A stretch of DNA of 64,000 bases from Lucinisca nassula (GCA_963580285.1 OY757011.1:115230766-115294765), one strand, 5' to 3'. Counted from the first letter of the stretch, positions 1-11,398 are shown. Translations and numbers: made by a program. The notes: generated by a model not told the origin, from the sequence alone.

Positions 1-345
1 GGCCGAGCATCATTATTATTATTATTACTGGTTTTGCTGTTGTTTTACTTATGAGATGATTAGTTCTACTAAGCACCGTAGGAAATGACAACACCTGCTC
101 ACAATCCGTGAATTCTAGCCTTGTATTTCGTTTCGACAAGGCAGAGCTATGGGATAGTGAGCAGGTCTAACAGCTTAAATGACTGGTATTGCCAGTGGCC
201 TTGTTTGATCAATAAGGCCAGGCCGCACTAGCATAGAACTGTAGCCCTCACATAAGCAATCCAAGTTGCTGACTGGCTTAAACACGGTAATTAACATGTA
301 CCCCACACTTAAATATTTGCTCTTATACGCAGTCACTTTACATCA
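1..345. other. Non-coding, no gene seen
   Basis: Starts with a short ATT repeat. I see no exon, RNA gene or complete repeat here. A loose inverted pair (CTGCTCAC near 93 and GTGAGCAG near 157) suggests an old foldback element. Confidence 0.5.
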
Positions 346-828
346 CGGAAACACGCCTATAAAAATTTGATCCCCTTGAACCCCACTTTTATATGCCCAG
401 GCAAAGCGGTGCGAGTGTCGGACCGTCCATGCTTATAAACCCTATTGGTTGCATTGGGCGACAGGGCTAGAGGTGTCATTTCATCTCAATGTCAGGTAAA
501 AGTCCCACAAAATTGGAAGCAATGTTTCCAAAATGACCTTTACAGTGTTGACGGGAACGTTAAACCTCAAATCAAACAAACAAACATAAAACTGGGGTTT
601 ACAGCGGTAAACCTTTCTTTTCGGCGCTTACTTTTCTTGTTTTTGCTCTGGGGTGTGGATTGTGGGTGCTCGTTGGAGCCGCCTCGACGAGACGGTTCTA
701 AAGTGTATCCGGGATCTGTGGCTTGGGCGGGAATAGGATGGATACCACAAATTTCCATAGGACAAATTTCATTTTTTCGGCGGTAGGGTTTGCGGTGGGT
801 TTGTATAGACGCGGTTTTTTCGTGATGG
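346..828. mobile_element. M1 foldback MITE, split by a nested SINE
   Basis: The left end (ACACGCCTATA) and right end (TATAGACGCGG...CGTGATG) match the terminal inverted repeats of the intact M1 copy at 63068-63340. The sequence breaks at about 395 and resumes at about 586 with AAAACTGGGGTTTAC, so the S1 SINE landed inside it. The central palindrome (GAACCGCCTCGA class) is degenerate. Confidence 0.7.
395..585 (+). mobile_element. S1 SINE-like retroposon, nested in M1
   Basis: Carries the S1 hallmarks: GCAAAGCGGTGCGAG near the start, CATTTCATCTCAATGTC in the middle, and a tail GACGTTAAACCTC followed by CAAATCAAACAAACAAAC. At least ten relatives lie in the window. The A-rich tail sets the strand. 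It carries no protein. Confidence 0.7.
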
Positions 829-861
829 AAAGCTGTCTACATGTTTGTATTGGTTGGTTAA

Positions 862-863
862 GA

Positions 864-909
<46 letters not shown>
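862..909. repeat. (GA)n microsatellite
   Basis: GAGA repeat broken by two GATA-type interruptions. Confidence 0.95.
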
Positions 910-910
<1 letters not shown>

Positions 911-1530
911 GTCTGTATAATATTTTATGACACTTACCACTCTGTAGTAAACATATTCCATTCATTTTCTTTAGCGCGTTGGTGACACGTCTGCTTATTT
1001 ACCAAACTACTAAAATATGCTCGTGCAGAACATGCTTTGTAACGGCCTATTTATTTTTCACCCGTTTCACGCTCTGTGATTTTATGAATGGAAAATAGTT
1101 TACTACAGACGGATCAGTCTGTGCACCAACTTGCCGTTCCTGATAACACGTATCTTTGCACATAGTGTAGATCCAGATCAGATGGCTTCTGAGTCTGATC
1201 AGGATCTACACTGTTTGAAATTAAGTTTTTAAATTTGCAGGAATAAATTATATAAGTAATCTGATTTGTTCAAAGTCAGGAACGGGCGTGGTCAGATAAA
1301 CAAAATAAAATAAATAATAATAGTAATAAACGATGAAATAATAAGTTTTATATGCAATGACAACAGATTTACCCGTTGTTGTCCTCTGGTTTGTTTTTGT
1401 TTTCGACTTTTGTCGATTCTCTTTATGTCACTGTGTCGCCATGAAACAGTATATTTGCACAACGTTTTTGCTTCTCATGTTGTTATCATATTGTATAACC
1501 TGAGAGAAATAATTTTGATTTGATTTGAAA
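910..1530. other. AT-rich non-coding, one hairpin
   Basis: No gene seen. At 1165-1211 a hairpin pairs GTGTAGATCC...GATCAGA with TCTGATCAGGATCTACAC. This resembles the core of the M3 MITE family and is probably a decayed copy. Confidence 0.5.
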
Positions 1531-1536
1531 TGACGT

Positions 1537-1926
1537 CAATTAATAAAATTGTCATTAAGCAAGGAATTTCGTACTGTGGGACCCAGTTACAGGTCCTCGG
1601 TCAGCTGTATTGCCCTCGGCATTCGGCCTCGGGCCAATACAGCAAACCTCGAACAAGTATCTGGGTCAATACAAAATTACTTGATTAATAACATTATATT
1701 ATTAATTGACTATCCAACATTGTTCGGAGGTCATCCGTATTACCACCAATCATTTTTATAAACTGTGTAAATCAATAAAATTGTCAATATTCAAGTAATT
1801 CCGTATTGGCCCAGTTACAGGTCCGAGGTCTGCTATATTGCCTTCGGCCTCGGGCCAATACAGCAGACCTCAGACCTGTTTCTGGACCAATACGAAATTA
1901 CTTGATTAATGTCAATATATTGATTA
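1537..1926. repeat. M5 foldback elements, two in a row
   Basis: Two copies (about 1537-1715 and 1771-1926) share an inverted-repeat layout. AAGTAATTTCGTATTGGCCC is answered by its complement, around a GC-rich centre CTTCGGCCTCGGGCC. Flanks carry AATTAATAAAATTGTCA. Further copies lie at 2937-3002 and 4440-4600. No coding potential. Confidence 0.65.
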
Positions 1927-2027
1927 GCAACTGCCTGCATCATACAGGGCCAATACGGAATATGAAAAAAGGGCCAATACGACTTCGCTGATACACGTGA
2001 CATTATGCGCATGTTCCTTCGCACAAA

Positions 2028-2195
2028 GACAAGTGAAACCAATATGTGGTCACGTGTGAGACGCCAAGTTCTGCAACGGAAGGTCAGGCGGTTTTTCTCC
2101 GGGCACACCGGTTTTCGCCCACCTCTGATTAGCGATCGGCTCGATATAAGTGAAACAATCTTGAAAGGGCCGTAAAAGCCAAACAAATAAAAAAA
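2028..2195 (+). mobile_element. S3 SINE fragment with A-rich tail
   Basis: Matches 14455-14605 over most of its length (GACGCCAAGTTCTGCAACGG, CGATCGGCTCGATAT, CTTGAAAGGGCCGTAAAA). It ends in an A-rich tail at 2183-2200, which gives the plus orientation. The 5' RNA-derived head is not recognised. Confidence 0.65.
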
Positions 2196-2542
2196 AATAC
2201 GTGATGGGGTTGAGATCGATACGTATACAAGGCTCTCAAGATCTCAACTCCATCATTGATTATTTTTCTGATTCACCTGCTTTTGAATGATAATTTTTTC
2301 TAAAGAACCAATTGCCATAAACCTGGCCAAGAATACAAAAAATTAATATATGCAAAATGATACCGTCACACAAATGTAAAAGAATCTAGAATTTTATTAT
2401 TCTTACCTTCTAAAGAAAGTCATTTAAACTGCTTTTCAGTGAGATATTAACGTCAATTTTTAATACATTCATTAACATTACAAATTTGAACTTAAAACTA
2501 AGAACTACACTGTATATGTACATCCAATCACTTCCTTTCATT

Positions 2543-2868
2543 CTACCGGCCCCGATAGCTCAGTTGGTAGAGTGTCCGCTCCGGGGGACGGGAGGTCTCG
2601 GGTTCGATCCCGGGCCGCGACATACCAAAGTCGTTAAAAATGGCACTAGCTGCTCCTCGCTTGGCACTCAGATTTACGGGGTAGAGCTAGGACTGGTCGA
2701 TCCAGTGTCAGGATAATGTGACTGGGTGTGGTATCATGTAATGTGTCTGGGACATGATACTTCAGTGATAAAAGTGAGCATTGAGCTCCCTTTCGTATCC
2801 AGACACCGTCGTGATATGACTGAAAAATTGTTGAAAGCGACGTTAAACCCGAATTCACACACACACAC
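2543..2868 (+). mobile_element. S2 tRNA-derived SINE, full length
   Basis: The head is a tRNA-like pol III promoter with A box TAGCTCAGTTGG and B box GGTTCGATCCC. A body of about 240 bp follows, then the tail GCGACGTTAAACCCG and a CA repeat. The insertion is bounded by a perfect 14-bp direct repeat CACTTCCTTTCATT (2529-2542 and 2866-2879), a target duplication from reverse transcription. The second copy (34274-34608) is on the other strand. The tRNA-like part is a SINE head and not a working tRNA gene. Confidence 0.9.
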
Positions 2869-2936
2869 TTCCTTTCATTGACACTTGACAGCAACTTGAT
2901 GACCGCCATGATACTATCTGCCAATGTCATTTTCAG

Positions 2937-3002
2937 TGTGCTGTGTTGACCTTCGGCCTTCGACCTCGGACCAATGCAGCAGACTTGAAATTTGGTCAAT
3001 AC
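2937..3002. repeat. M5 foldback fragment
   Basis: Short degenerate piece of the M5 palindrome (CCTTCGGCCTTCGACCTCGG and a GCAGAC arm). Confidence 0.5.
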
Positions 3003-3298
3003 TAATTAGACTAATATTTTCCTTTTTTTATGATTCCGAAACCCGAATACGGCACACTCACCTTTCCACCTAAGTTTGGACCAGGTCCATTTATTTTTTA
3101 AGGGGGATGTCTCATTAATTTTAATTGTTGTATTTATTCATTATCTAGTTTATTTATTTCACTTATCTTCAAAAATGTACTTCAAGGAAATATTAGACAA
3201 TCTACATGTACATGTTTGTTCCATCAGCCATCTTTCAAGAATGAATAAACAACCACAGAAAATGAGTGAAATATGCATAAATTGCGTTTTTCAAGATG
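3003..3298. other. AT-rich non-coding
   Basis: Long open frames exist only because the DNA is AT-rich. No domain or splice pattern was recognised. Confidence 0.4.
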
Positions 3299-3540
3299 TT
3301 AAGGGGAATGGGAACACCTGGCAGATTTTTCTGCCATTTTTCAAAAGGAGACAACTTTCGGGACTTCCTGTTTGCCTTTCTATGAGCCCTGTCCCACGGA
3401 TAAAGGGGTCTACTCTTAAAGGAAAGAATTTGCTCCTCAGGAGCAAATTCTTTCCTTTAAGAGTTGACCCCTATTGACATGGGAGACAAAAATACTTTTG
3501 CAGGAGTTGTCTCCCCTGAAGGTGTTCCCATTCCCCTTAA
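3299..3540. mobile_element. M8 MITE with TTAA ends, complete
   Basis: The element starts TTAAGGGGAATGGGAACACC and ends with its exact complement, giving 21-bp terminal inverted repeats. Inside is a second perfect palindrome (GAATTTGCTCCT / AGGAGCAAATTC) with GGAAAG/CTTTCC shoulders. The TTAA at each end would fit a piggyBac-type target duplication, but the next bases are GGGG and not the usual CCC, so the superfamily is uncertain. Confidence 0.8.
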
Positions 3541-3599
3541 GTAGAGTGAAAAGTGAAACCTCGATAACTCGAACGCGGACCATGGATAATTCGAATTTG

Positions 3600-3834
3600 T
3601 GCTTTAACGACATGGATACAACTTCAGGAGAGGCAACTCCTGCAAAAGGTTTATTGTCTCCCATGTCAATAGGGGTTATCTCTTAAATTTAAGGAAAGAA
3701 TTTGCTCTTGTTTAAGAGTACACCTTTTTCCTGTGGGAAAGGGCTTATAGAAAAGCGAACAGGAAGTCGGGAAAGTTGTCCCCCTTTGAAAAATGGCAGA
3801 ACAATCTGCCAGGCGTTCCCATTCCCCTTAAGTT
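3600..3834. mobile_element. M8 MITE, inverted second copy
   Basis: Runs in the opposite direction to the M8 copy just left of it. It shares GACAT..., CAGGAGTTG-like, GGAAAGAATTTGCTC and GAAAAATGGCAGA blocks and ends GCGTTCCCATTCCCCTTAA. Its other terminus is missing. The two copies form a closely spaced inverted pair. Confidence 0.7.
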
Positions 3835-3849
3835 CCTGGAGAATTTTTT

Positions 3850-3975
3850 CCATTGCATACGACATACACATATGTAGGTTTTTCTGATTTCATCCTGAAA
3901 TGCATGTTGTGTATACTCATTAGAATCGCCTCAATGAGGCGATTCTAATGCGTGCACACAACATTCCTTTATTTC
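3850..3975. repeat. Foldback hairpin
   Basis: Near-perfect stem ATTAGAATCGCCTC / GAGGCGATTCTAAT around 3920-3950, with outer arms ATGTTGTGT / ACACAACAT. Resembles the M1/M2 central palindrome. Confidence 0.7.
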
Positions 3976-4440
3976 ATGGAAGATAAAAAAGATATCCTTA
4001 AGTTATCAAAATTATGACATCAGTAATTCGAATAAGCCCACATCTCGAATAAATTTGCATGGTTCCAAAGGTATTCGAGCTATTGAAGTTTGACTGTATA
4101 TGCTTTTACCGGATCACAGTGGGGTAGGTTTCGACAGTAAGGGTTTGTATTGGCCCCCAAGCAGTGCCTATTCCGAGGTACGCCACCAAGGCAAAACCAT
4201 TCGTTAGTGCGTCTCTTCTGTCGGTCTCTGTACAAAATACAGAAATAGATGTAAGTAGTTTGAAATGTGGATGGACCGGTACCAGTCATTTTACCACGTC
4301 CTTTGTCTTACACCAAACTTCGTGCGCATTACTATGTTTTATTAATTGACTACCCTGAATTGATCTGAGGTCATCAGTATTAACACCAGGTCAACCGATA
4401 TTAAATTAGGTCAAGTGAGGTCAAAAAATCAATAATCGTG
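3976..4440. other. Non-coding, no gene seen
   Basis: Contains TTGACT/AGGTCA-rich sequence (4340-4430) that also flanks the M5 copy near 1700. No exon found. Confidence 0.4.
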
Positions 4441-4600
4441 TTATTTTAATTGTATCAATTAATAAAATTGTCATTAGTCAAGTAATTTAGTATTGACCCA
4501 GTTACAAGTCCTCGGTCAGCTGCATTAGCTCTCGGCCTTCGGCCTCGGGCCAATGCAACAGACCTCGGACATGTACCTGGGTCAATACGAAATTACTATT
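4440..4600. repeat. M5 foldback element
   Basis: Same palindrome as 1537-1926: GTAATTTAGTATTGACCC on one side, GGGTCAATACGAAATTAC on the other, centre CTCGGCCTTCGGCCTCGGG. Sits just outside the 5' end of H1-A. Confidence 0.65.
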
Positions 4601-4684
4601 ATATTAACAAGAGGGCCCAATGGCCCTATATTGCTCACCTGTGTACCAGAAAATCATTAGTGTAGGAGACCACTTGACATTGCT

Positions 4685-4868
4685 ACATACTAAATATCTA
4701 AGCTTAGGCAAAGCGGTGTCCATGCTTATAAACCCTACTGGTTTCATTGGGGGACAGGGCTTGAGATGTAATTTCATCTCAATGTCTGGTAAAAGTCCCA
4801 CAAAATTGGAAGAGACATCTCCAAAATGACCTATACAGTGTTGTCGGGGATGTAAAACCTCAAATCAA
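4685..4868 (+). mobile_element. S1 SINE nested in the head of H1-A
   Basis: S1 sequence with GCAAAGCGGTG, TAATTTCATCTCAATGTC and the tail TAAAACCTCAAATCAAAC. It interrupts the first array unit after TCTAAGCTTAG. An S1 copy sits at the equivalent point of H1-B (27190-27358), so it was present before the two H1 copies separated. Confidence 0.75.
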
Positions 4869-7800
4869 ACAAAATCTGAGCCTTATGGTTGTGGAGAAAA
4901 AGATTTTTTTTAAGTTTTTTCCAGTATAAGTCTTTAGAAGCTAATGAGCCCTGGGGCTTGGCCAATTTTGACCCAAAGGGTCCAAAATCTAAGCTCTGGG
5001 CCTTATGGTTTCATAGAAGAAGATTTTTAAGTTTTTTTCCATTATAAGTCTATTGGAGGTGATGAGCTCGGGCGTGGCCAATTTTGACCCCAGGGGCAGG
5101 GTTAGCAGGATTTATGTAGCTGGCTATTTTTTGCTGCTAGATACTAAATATCTAAGTTCTGTGCTTCACAGTTTCTGAGAAGAAGATTTTTGAAGCTTTT
5201 TAACATTATGAGTCTATGGGAGCTAAGGGGCCCTGGGGCGTGGCCCATTTGGACCATAGGGGCATGATTAGCAGGAAATATGTAGGTGACCACTTGCCGT
5301 TGCTACATGCTAAATATCTTAGCTCTGGGCCCTGTGGTTTCAGAGAAGAAGATTTTTGAAGTTTTTTTTTTCATTATGAGTCTATGGGAGCTAAGGGAGT
5401 CCCAGGGTGTGGCCCATTTGGACCCCAGGGGCATGATTGGCAGGATTTATGCGGGTGACCACTTGTCATTGCTACATGGTAAATATCTAAGCTCTGGGCC
5501 CTGTGGTTTCAGAGAAGAAGATTTTTGAAGCTTTTTTCCATTATGAGTCTATGGGAGCTAAGGGGCCCCGGGGCGTGGCCCATTTGGACCCCAAGGGCAT
5601 GATTGGCAGGATTTATGTAGGTGACCACTTGCCATTGCTACATGCTAAATATCTAAGCTCTGGGCCCTGTGGTTTCAGAGAAAAAGATTTTTGAAGTTTT
5701 TTTTTTCCATTATGAGTCTATAGGAGCTAAGGGGCCCCGGGGCGTGGCCCTTTAGGACCCCAGGGGCATGATTGGCAGGAATTATGTAGGTGACCACTTG
5801 CCATTGCTACCTGCTAAATATCTAAGCTCTGGGCGCTGTGGTTTCAGAGAAGAAGATTTTTTAAGCTTTTTTCCATTATGAGTCTATTGGAGCTAAGGGG
5901 CCCTGGGGCGTGGCCCATTTGGACCCGACGGGCATGATTGGCAGGATATATGTAGGTGACCACTTGCCATTGCTACATGCTAAATATCTAAGCTCTGGGC
6001 CCTGTGGTTTCAGAGAAGATTTTTGAAGCTTTTTTTCCATTATAAATGAGTCTATAGGAGCTAAAGGGCCCCGGGGCGTGGTCCTTTTGGACCCCAGGGG
6101 CATGATTGGCAAGAATTATGTAGGTGACCACTAGCCATTGCTACGTGCTAAATATCTAAGCTCTGGGCGCTGTGGTTTTAGAGAAGAAGATTTTTTAAGC
6201 TTTTTTCCATTATGAGTCTATGGGAGCAAAGGGGCCCCGGTGCACGGCCCCTTTGAAACCGAGGGGCATGTTTGGCAGGAATTATGTAGGTGACCAATTG
6301 CCATTGCTACATGCTAAATATCTAAACTCTGGGCCCTGTGGTTTCAGAGAAAAAAATTTTTGAAGTTTTTTTTTCCATTATGAGTCTATGGGAGCTAAGG
6401 GGCCCCGGGGGCGTGGCCCATTTGGACTCTAGGGGCATGATTGGCAGGATTTAAGTAGGTGACCACTTGCCGTTGCTACATGCTAAATACCTCAGCACTG
6501 GGCAATGTGGTTTCAGAGAACAAGATTTTTGAAGCTTTTTACCATTATGAGTCTATAGAAGCATAAGGGCCCCAGGGTGTGGCCCGTTTGGACCCCAGTG
6601 GCATGATTGGCAGGAATTATGTAGGTGACCACTTGCCGTTGCTACATGCTAAATATCTAAGCTCTGGGCCCTGTGGTTTCAGAGCAGAAGATTTTTTAAG
6701 CTTTTTTTCTATTATGAGTCTATGGGAGCTAAGGGGCCCCGGGGTGTGGCCAATTTAGGACCCCACGGGCATGATTGGCAGGAATTATGTAGGTGACCAC
6801 TTGCCGTTGCTACATGCCAAATATCTCAGCTCTGGGCTCTGTGGTTTCAGAAAAGAAGATTTTTGAAGCTTTTTCCCATTATGAGTCTATAGGAGCTAAA
6901 GGGCCCCGGGGCGTGGCCCATTTGGACCCCAGGGGCATGATTGGCAGGAATTATGTAGGTGACCTCTTGCCATTGCTACATGCTGAATATCTAAGCTCTG
7001 GGCCTTGTGGTTTCCAGAAGACGATTTTTGAAGCTTCTTGTTCCAATATGAGTCTATCGGAGTTACAGGGCCCCGGGGTGTGGCCCGTTTTGACCCCAGG
7101 GGCATGATTGGCAGGAATTATGTAGGTGACCACTTGCCGTTGCTACATGCTAAATATCTAAGCTCTGGGCCCTGTGGTTTCCGAGAAGAAGATTTTTGAA
7201 GCTTTTTTTTCCATTATGGGTCTATGGGAGCAAAGGGGCCCCGGGGCGTCGCCCATTTGGAACCCAGGGGCATGATTGGCAGGAATTATGTAGGTGACCA
7301 CTGGCCGTTGCTACATGCTAAATATCTAAGTTCTGGGCCCTGTGGTTTCAGAGAAGATTTTTTAAGCTTTTTTTTCCATTATGGGTCTATGGGAGCAAAG
7401 GGGCCCCGGGGCGTCGCCCATTTGGAACCCAGGGGCATGATTGGCAGGAATTATGTAGGTGACCACTGGCTGTTGCTACATGCTAAATATCTAAGCTCTG
7501 GGCCCTGTGGTTTCAGAGAAGAAGATTTTTGAAGCTTTTTTTCTATTATGAGTCTATGGGAGCTAAGGGGCCCCGGGGTGTGGCCAATTTGGACCCCAGG
7601 GGCATGATTGGCAGGAATTATGTAGGTGACCACTTGCCATTGCTACATGCCAAATATCTAAGCTCTGGGCCCTGTGGTTTCCGAGAAGAAGATTTTTGAA
7701 GCTTCTTGTTCCAATATGAGAGTATCGGAGCGAAGGGGCCCTGGGGCGTGGCCAATTTGGACCCCAGGGGCATGATTGGCAGGAATTATGTAGGTGACCA

Positions 7801-7870
7801 CTGGCCATTAATACATGCTAAATATCTAAGCTCTGGGCCCTGTGGTTTCAGAGAAGAAGATATTTTATTT
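4869..7870 (+). repeat. Tandem array, about 18 units of 166-169 bp
   Basis: Unit landmarks recur in order: TAAATATCTAAGCTCTGGGC, CCTGTGGTTTCAGAGAAGAA, CATTATGAGTCTATGGGAGC, GGGGCGTGGCCCATTTGGAC, GGGGCATGATTGGCAGGA, TATGTAGGTGACCACTTGCC. Units at the left edge (4869-5200) are the most diverged and inner ones the most alike, as expected for unequal exchange or replication slippage. Open frames inside (recurring GVAHLDPRG-type peptides) follow from the repeat and are not genes. Confidence 0.9.
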
Positions 7871-8042
7871 TTTTCCCCATTGTAAGTCTATGGGAGCTAT
7901 ATGTTGCCATGGCAACCAGAATTCCAATCTGATCAGCCCAAAAACCTTATGCAGGCTTTCCCCCTACCTGATGATGCTTCTCATAAAATTTGATCAAGAT
8001 TGACCATGGGATAATAGAGATATACTTATTTGAAATTGTTTA

Positions 8043-8098
8043 CGAACGCACGGACGCACGCACGCACGCACGGACGCACGCACGCACGACGGACGACG
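8043..8098. repeat. CGCA/CGGA microsatellite of H1-A
   Basis: ACGC and ACGG tetramers followed by ACGACGG steps. Mirrored in H1-B (23865-23905) and H1-C (57640-57695). Confidence 0.9.
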
Positions 8099-8118
8099 GA
8101 CAAAAAGTGATCACAAAA

Positions 8119-8148
8119 GCTCACCTTGTCACTACGTGACAGGTGAGC
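8119..8148. repeat. Terminal palindrome of H1-A
   Basis: Arms GCTCACCT/AGGTGAGC and TGTCAC/GTGACA make an almost perfect 30-bp hairpin at the 3' end, like the hairpin near rolling-circle transposon 3' ends. Confidence 0.85.
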
Positions 8149-8150
8149 TA

Positions 8151-8714
8151 AAAAACTGTCATCTGTTATATTAAAAAACTGTAATGGCAAGTATATTTGA
8201 TTGAGTCTCCAAGCTTAGAATTATCATTAAAACTGAGCCAGAGAGACTTGACTAACTAAACTTTTATACACTGTTCATTTTAGTCCAAAAATTATTTTTA
8301 TTCCATATTATATATTTTAACGCCTAGTGGCTAAGCTATGTGTTATATACCTATTAAATAATGCCATCTCCAAGACTGAGGATGTTGGGCTTGTCCCGGG
8401 CAATTAGAGTGATAGGGTCAAGACAACAACCCCAGTGTCATTACTAATTAGAACAAGTTGAAGAACTCCTGGAAAGACATTTAAATAATCTTGTCCTGAG
8501 TAAAATATTTAGCCTTATATATAGCAGGAGCCATGTCAAACGGTAAGAGTCTTAGCCTGTAAGGTTGAGTTGTTTAAAAAAAAATATTTAAAAAAGATGA
8601 CTGAACTTTTTGGAAACAGTGAAGCCCAGACGCCACAGAACGATTCTCGGTTAAAGATTCGTGTTTCTTAGCAGAGGTTATGGCTTCTCTTTCTACGGTC
8701 CCGCTCCAGATTCC
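8151..8714. other. AT-rich non-coding
   Basis: No gene seen. 8605-8660 has a decayed M3-like arm (AAACAGTG, CCAGACGCC). Confidence 0.4.
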
Positions 8715-8994
8715 GAATACGATAACACATCCGTGTGATATAGGGCATTTTTCATACCTCAAAAAAAAGATATTTTTCTGATGAAAATTAGAGATATTTT
8801 TCTTATTTATACTCAAAACATAGGTTTTTGGTGCTCGTTAAAACCGCCTCATTGAGGCGGTTCTAACGAGTACCCACAACCTATGTCTTGGAGCAGAAAA
8901 TAAGAAAATAATGTTTACCCACGTAAACCCCAGTTTTCTCTATATAAAGTGGGGTTTAGGGGTTTTTCATTTCACGGACATGTTCACGTGATGA
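8715..8994. mobile_element. M2 foldback MITE
   Basis: Ends ATACGATAACACATCCGTG on the left and CACGGACATGTTCACGTGATG on the right, partly complementary. The centre is a strong palindrome: GTTAAAACCGCCTCA / TGAGGCGGTTCTAAC, with CATAGG / CCTATG shoulders. A TATAAAGTGGGGTTTA block links it to M1. Other copies: 39131-39330, 39434-39600, 41440-41705, 42555-42700, 43655-43790. Confidence 0.7.
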
Positions 8995-9405
8995 AGAGTT
9001 CTGTCAAATTCTTGTGGGTTGAGATTTATTACTGACTAATTCCGCAATTCCATCTCTTGGAGAAACCAATGACATTATGCATTGGGCGATACTAGGAGAA
9101 AATAAGAATTTGCTTAGGGGGCAAATTCGTTCCTGTTAGTGTGGTCCCCGCGGCAAAGAAGGGAAGTTTAGTGCTGACACATACACAGTTTGTTATTTCT
9201 TCACCGGTGTGCGATCTAGCTCTGCACTGCTTACAAAACTCAACACAAGAGACACTTCTGTTTTGTCCATGACCCCCTTTCTATCATATATGAAAAGATT
9301 GTGAAATAGTCCATCTGACGCGATGTTCGAACAATAAAACGGGGACCGAGTGCATGAAACAGGCGTAGCTTGCGCTGGCGTAAGCTACGACAGTAGGCGT
9401 AACTA
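8995..9405. other. Non-coding, no gene seen
   Basis: 9339-9383 (GGGGACCGAGTGCATGAAAC...) is inverted relative to 17771-17816, next to an SLC22 exon, so it is a dispersed repeat. A small hairpin lies at 9105-9135 (GAATTTGC / GCAAATTC). Confidence 0.4.
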
Positions 9406-9840
9406 ATAGTTGGCCATCCAATCCCCAAAAAGATTGATATTTTTACTTTTGATGGCAAAATTGAGTAGAGTATGGCACCAATGCTAAATGCAATCCTTGA
9501 TGTGTGTCAACAATCATAGAGGTGGATGCCACGTCTGGAAATGTGTCAGGGGCTCAGAAGTAGGTCAAAGGTCAAATGAGTGCAAAATAAACATAAAACT
9601 ACTCATAACTCTCTTTTAACACATATTTGGGGAAATTGCTTGCATAAAATCTCCAGAAAACTATTCAGGTGCAGTGAACAATGGAAAATTATTTTAAATG
9701 TACCCTCAAAGTATGTCAATCTTATAGGTCAGGGGTCATTTAAGTGCAAAATTCGTGAAAAATTGATGTTTTCTGATCAAATTTTGTCATATTCAGTATA
9801 AAGATGTGTTAATGACCAGTATTTATTATCAAAATATTAA
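9406..9840 (+). repeat. Left arm of the long-terminal-repeat element
   Basis: The first about 190 bp match the right arm in inverted orientation. The whole arm is repeated directly at 10374-10770 with small indels. Confidence 0.7.
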
Positions 9841-10373
9841 AAATACATTTGCTATATTTTAATGATTAGAAAATGTGCCTGAGTACATGGATATGGGTTA
9901 AATTGGATAAAAAAAGATACTAATGTCGCAGACTTGAATCATTGATGACCCCCGATATTGATATAGCACTGGATTCTTTCTTTGTGACTTTGTTTCTGCC
10001 ATGGTTCTGAAACATTGCTTTTGCGCAACTAAGTCAAAGCGCGACTTCCGGTGAGCTATCCTGTCCGTCGACATGTCTTTTTAGTCAGTCCTTACCCCCA
10101 GCTGACTGAACTGGGTCGCCAGGCCGGTTTTTATCATGATTTATCTTTCACAACATAGACAGCCTTTGCTTAAACAGAAAAGGGGATATAAAACAATTTT
10201 ACAAGCATTAAACTGTTACTCTATCATGAGCAGGATCAATTTTAACACATTTCTTTGTATTAGACAATTAAACGTCAAACTCTAAACTTATCCCCTTAAT
10301 TAAAATGTCGCATCTCGGATAATCGGCAAAAGATAAACCAATTGACAAACTTAATGCGTGACTAAGCAGATGC
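9841..10373. other. Non-coding interior, no gene seen
   Basis: AT-rich sequence without recognisable coding or repeat content. Confidence 0.4.
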
Positions 10374-10770
10374 AAAAAAGATTGATATTTTTACTTTTGA
10401 TGGCAAAATTGAGTAGAGTATAGCACCCATGCTAAATGTAATCCTTGATGTGTGTCAACAATCATAGGGGTGCCACGTCTGGAAATGAGTCTGAGGCTCA
10501 GAAGTAGGTCAAAGGTCAAATGAGTGCAAAATAAACATGAAACTACTCATAACTCTCTTTTAACGTATATTTGGGGAAAGTGCTTGCTTAAAATCACCAT
10601 AAAACTATTCAGGTCCAGTGAACAATGGAAAATTAGTGTCTTATAGGTCAGGGGTCATTTAAGAACAAAACTCGTGAAAAATGGATGTTTGCTAATCAAT
10701 TTTTGTCATATTTAGCATAAGGATGTGTTGATGACAAGTATTTATCATAAAAAAATACATTTGTTACGTG
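10374..10770 (+). repeat. Direct copy of the left arm
   Basis: Starts AAAAAAGATTGATATTTTTA and follows 9430-9840 base for base, apart from small gaps (for example, part of the ATCATAGAGGTGGATGCC block is missing). Confidence 0.8.
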
Positions 10771-11398
10771 CATTGAAGTAAGTATCAAAGATGGCTGTTA
10801 GACAGTTATTCACTTCTCTTATAAAATAGAAGTGAATGCAATGATCAGGAATCAATACAATTAATCCACAGCTCCCATCAATGGCACCAGAGGGAAAGAA
10901 ACACAAAAATGAAAAAAACTAGACCCGAATTGAAACACCAATAGCGGAAAGCCAAAAGGGCAGTTACTTTCCCACAAAATGGCCAATTGGTTAACCAAAA
11001 CAAAATAATATAAGCAATACACGCACTCAAAGACAAACGAAAAACAGAAGAACGGCCTTAGAATGGTCAGTGGAACGAATTCAACTGGCGGGGGGTTAAA
11101 TCGATTGTATGCAGCTGCAATCCTCGCCCTTACTTCCGTCGCGATTTAGACAAATAATTTGTTCCGTCCGCATGGAGGCCTTAGAACACAAAATCAAACA
11201 ACCACAGAGATGAAACAACGGTGAGGACTGGACAGCAAGAAACCACTGAAATTCTGGAGCAAAAGAAAACCAACGGTGTGACTCCGATGGACCCGACCAG
11301 AGACAGAGCATCATGCACCAACCAACATTACATAAAATTAATTTCTTTCTAATTGTCAGTAAGCCTTACGCTGGAACCATAATAAAATCTGAGGCCTG

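Larger units (their letters stand above)
4608..8150 (+). mobile_element. H1-A, tandem-cored element (Helentron-associated/pearl-like)
   Basis: 5' head CAAGAGGGCCCAATGGCCC, then GCTCACCTGT (4633-4642). Next are a nested S1 SINE, about 18 tandem units of 166-169 bp, a CGCA/CGGA microsatellite (8043-8098) and a 30-bp palindrome (8119-8148) ending ACAGGTGAGC then CTAA. GCTCACCTGT and ACAGGTGAGC form a 10-bp subterminal inverted repeat. This layout is known for Helentron-associated elements and bivalve pearl elements, and assigning H1 to that class is inference. No transposase is encoded, so it would be non-autonomous. The same element recurs inverted at 23815-27456 and, diverged, at 57591-59737. 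Confidence 0.75.

Noticed and set aside
2549..2625. Functional tRNA gene (also 34530-34606)
   Set aside because: A and B boxes are present, but each is fused to a SINE body with tail and target duplications.
4869..7870. Repeated open frames of 60-104 codons in the arrays (recurring GVAHLDPRGMIGR-type peptides, also 24060-27180)
   Set aside because: They follow directly from a 166-bp unit with few stops. They shift frame between units and lack start context, so they are not a repeat-protein gene.
4869..7870. CRISPR array
   Set aside because: The whole 166-bp unit is repeated; there are no short repeats with unique spacers, and the DNA is eukaryotic.
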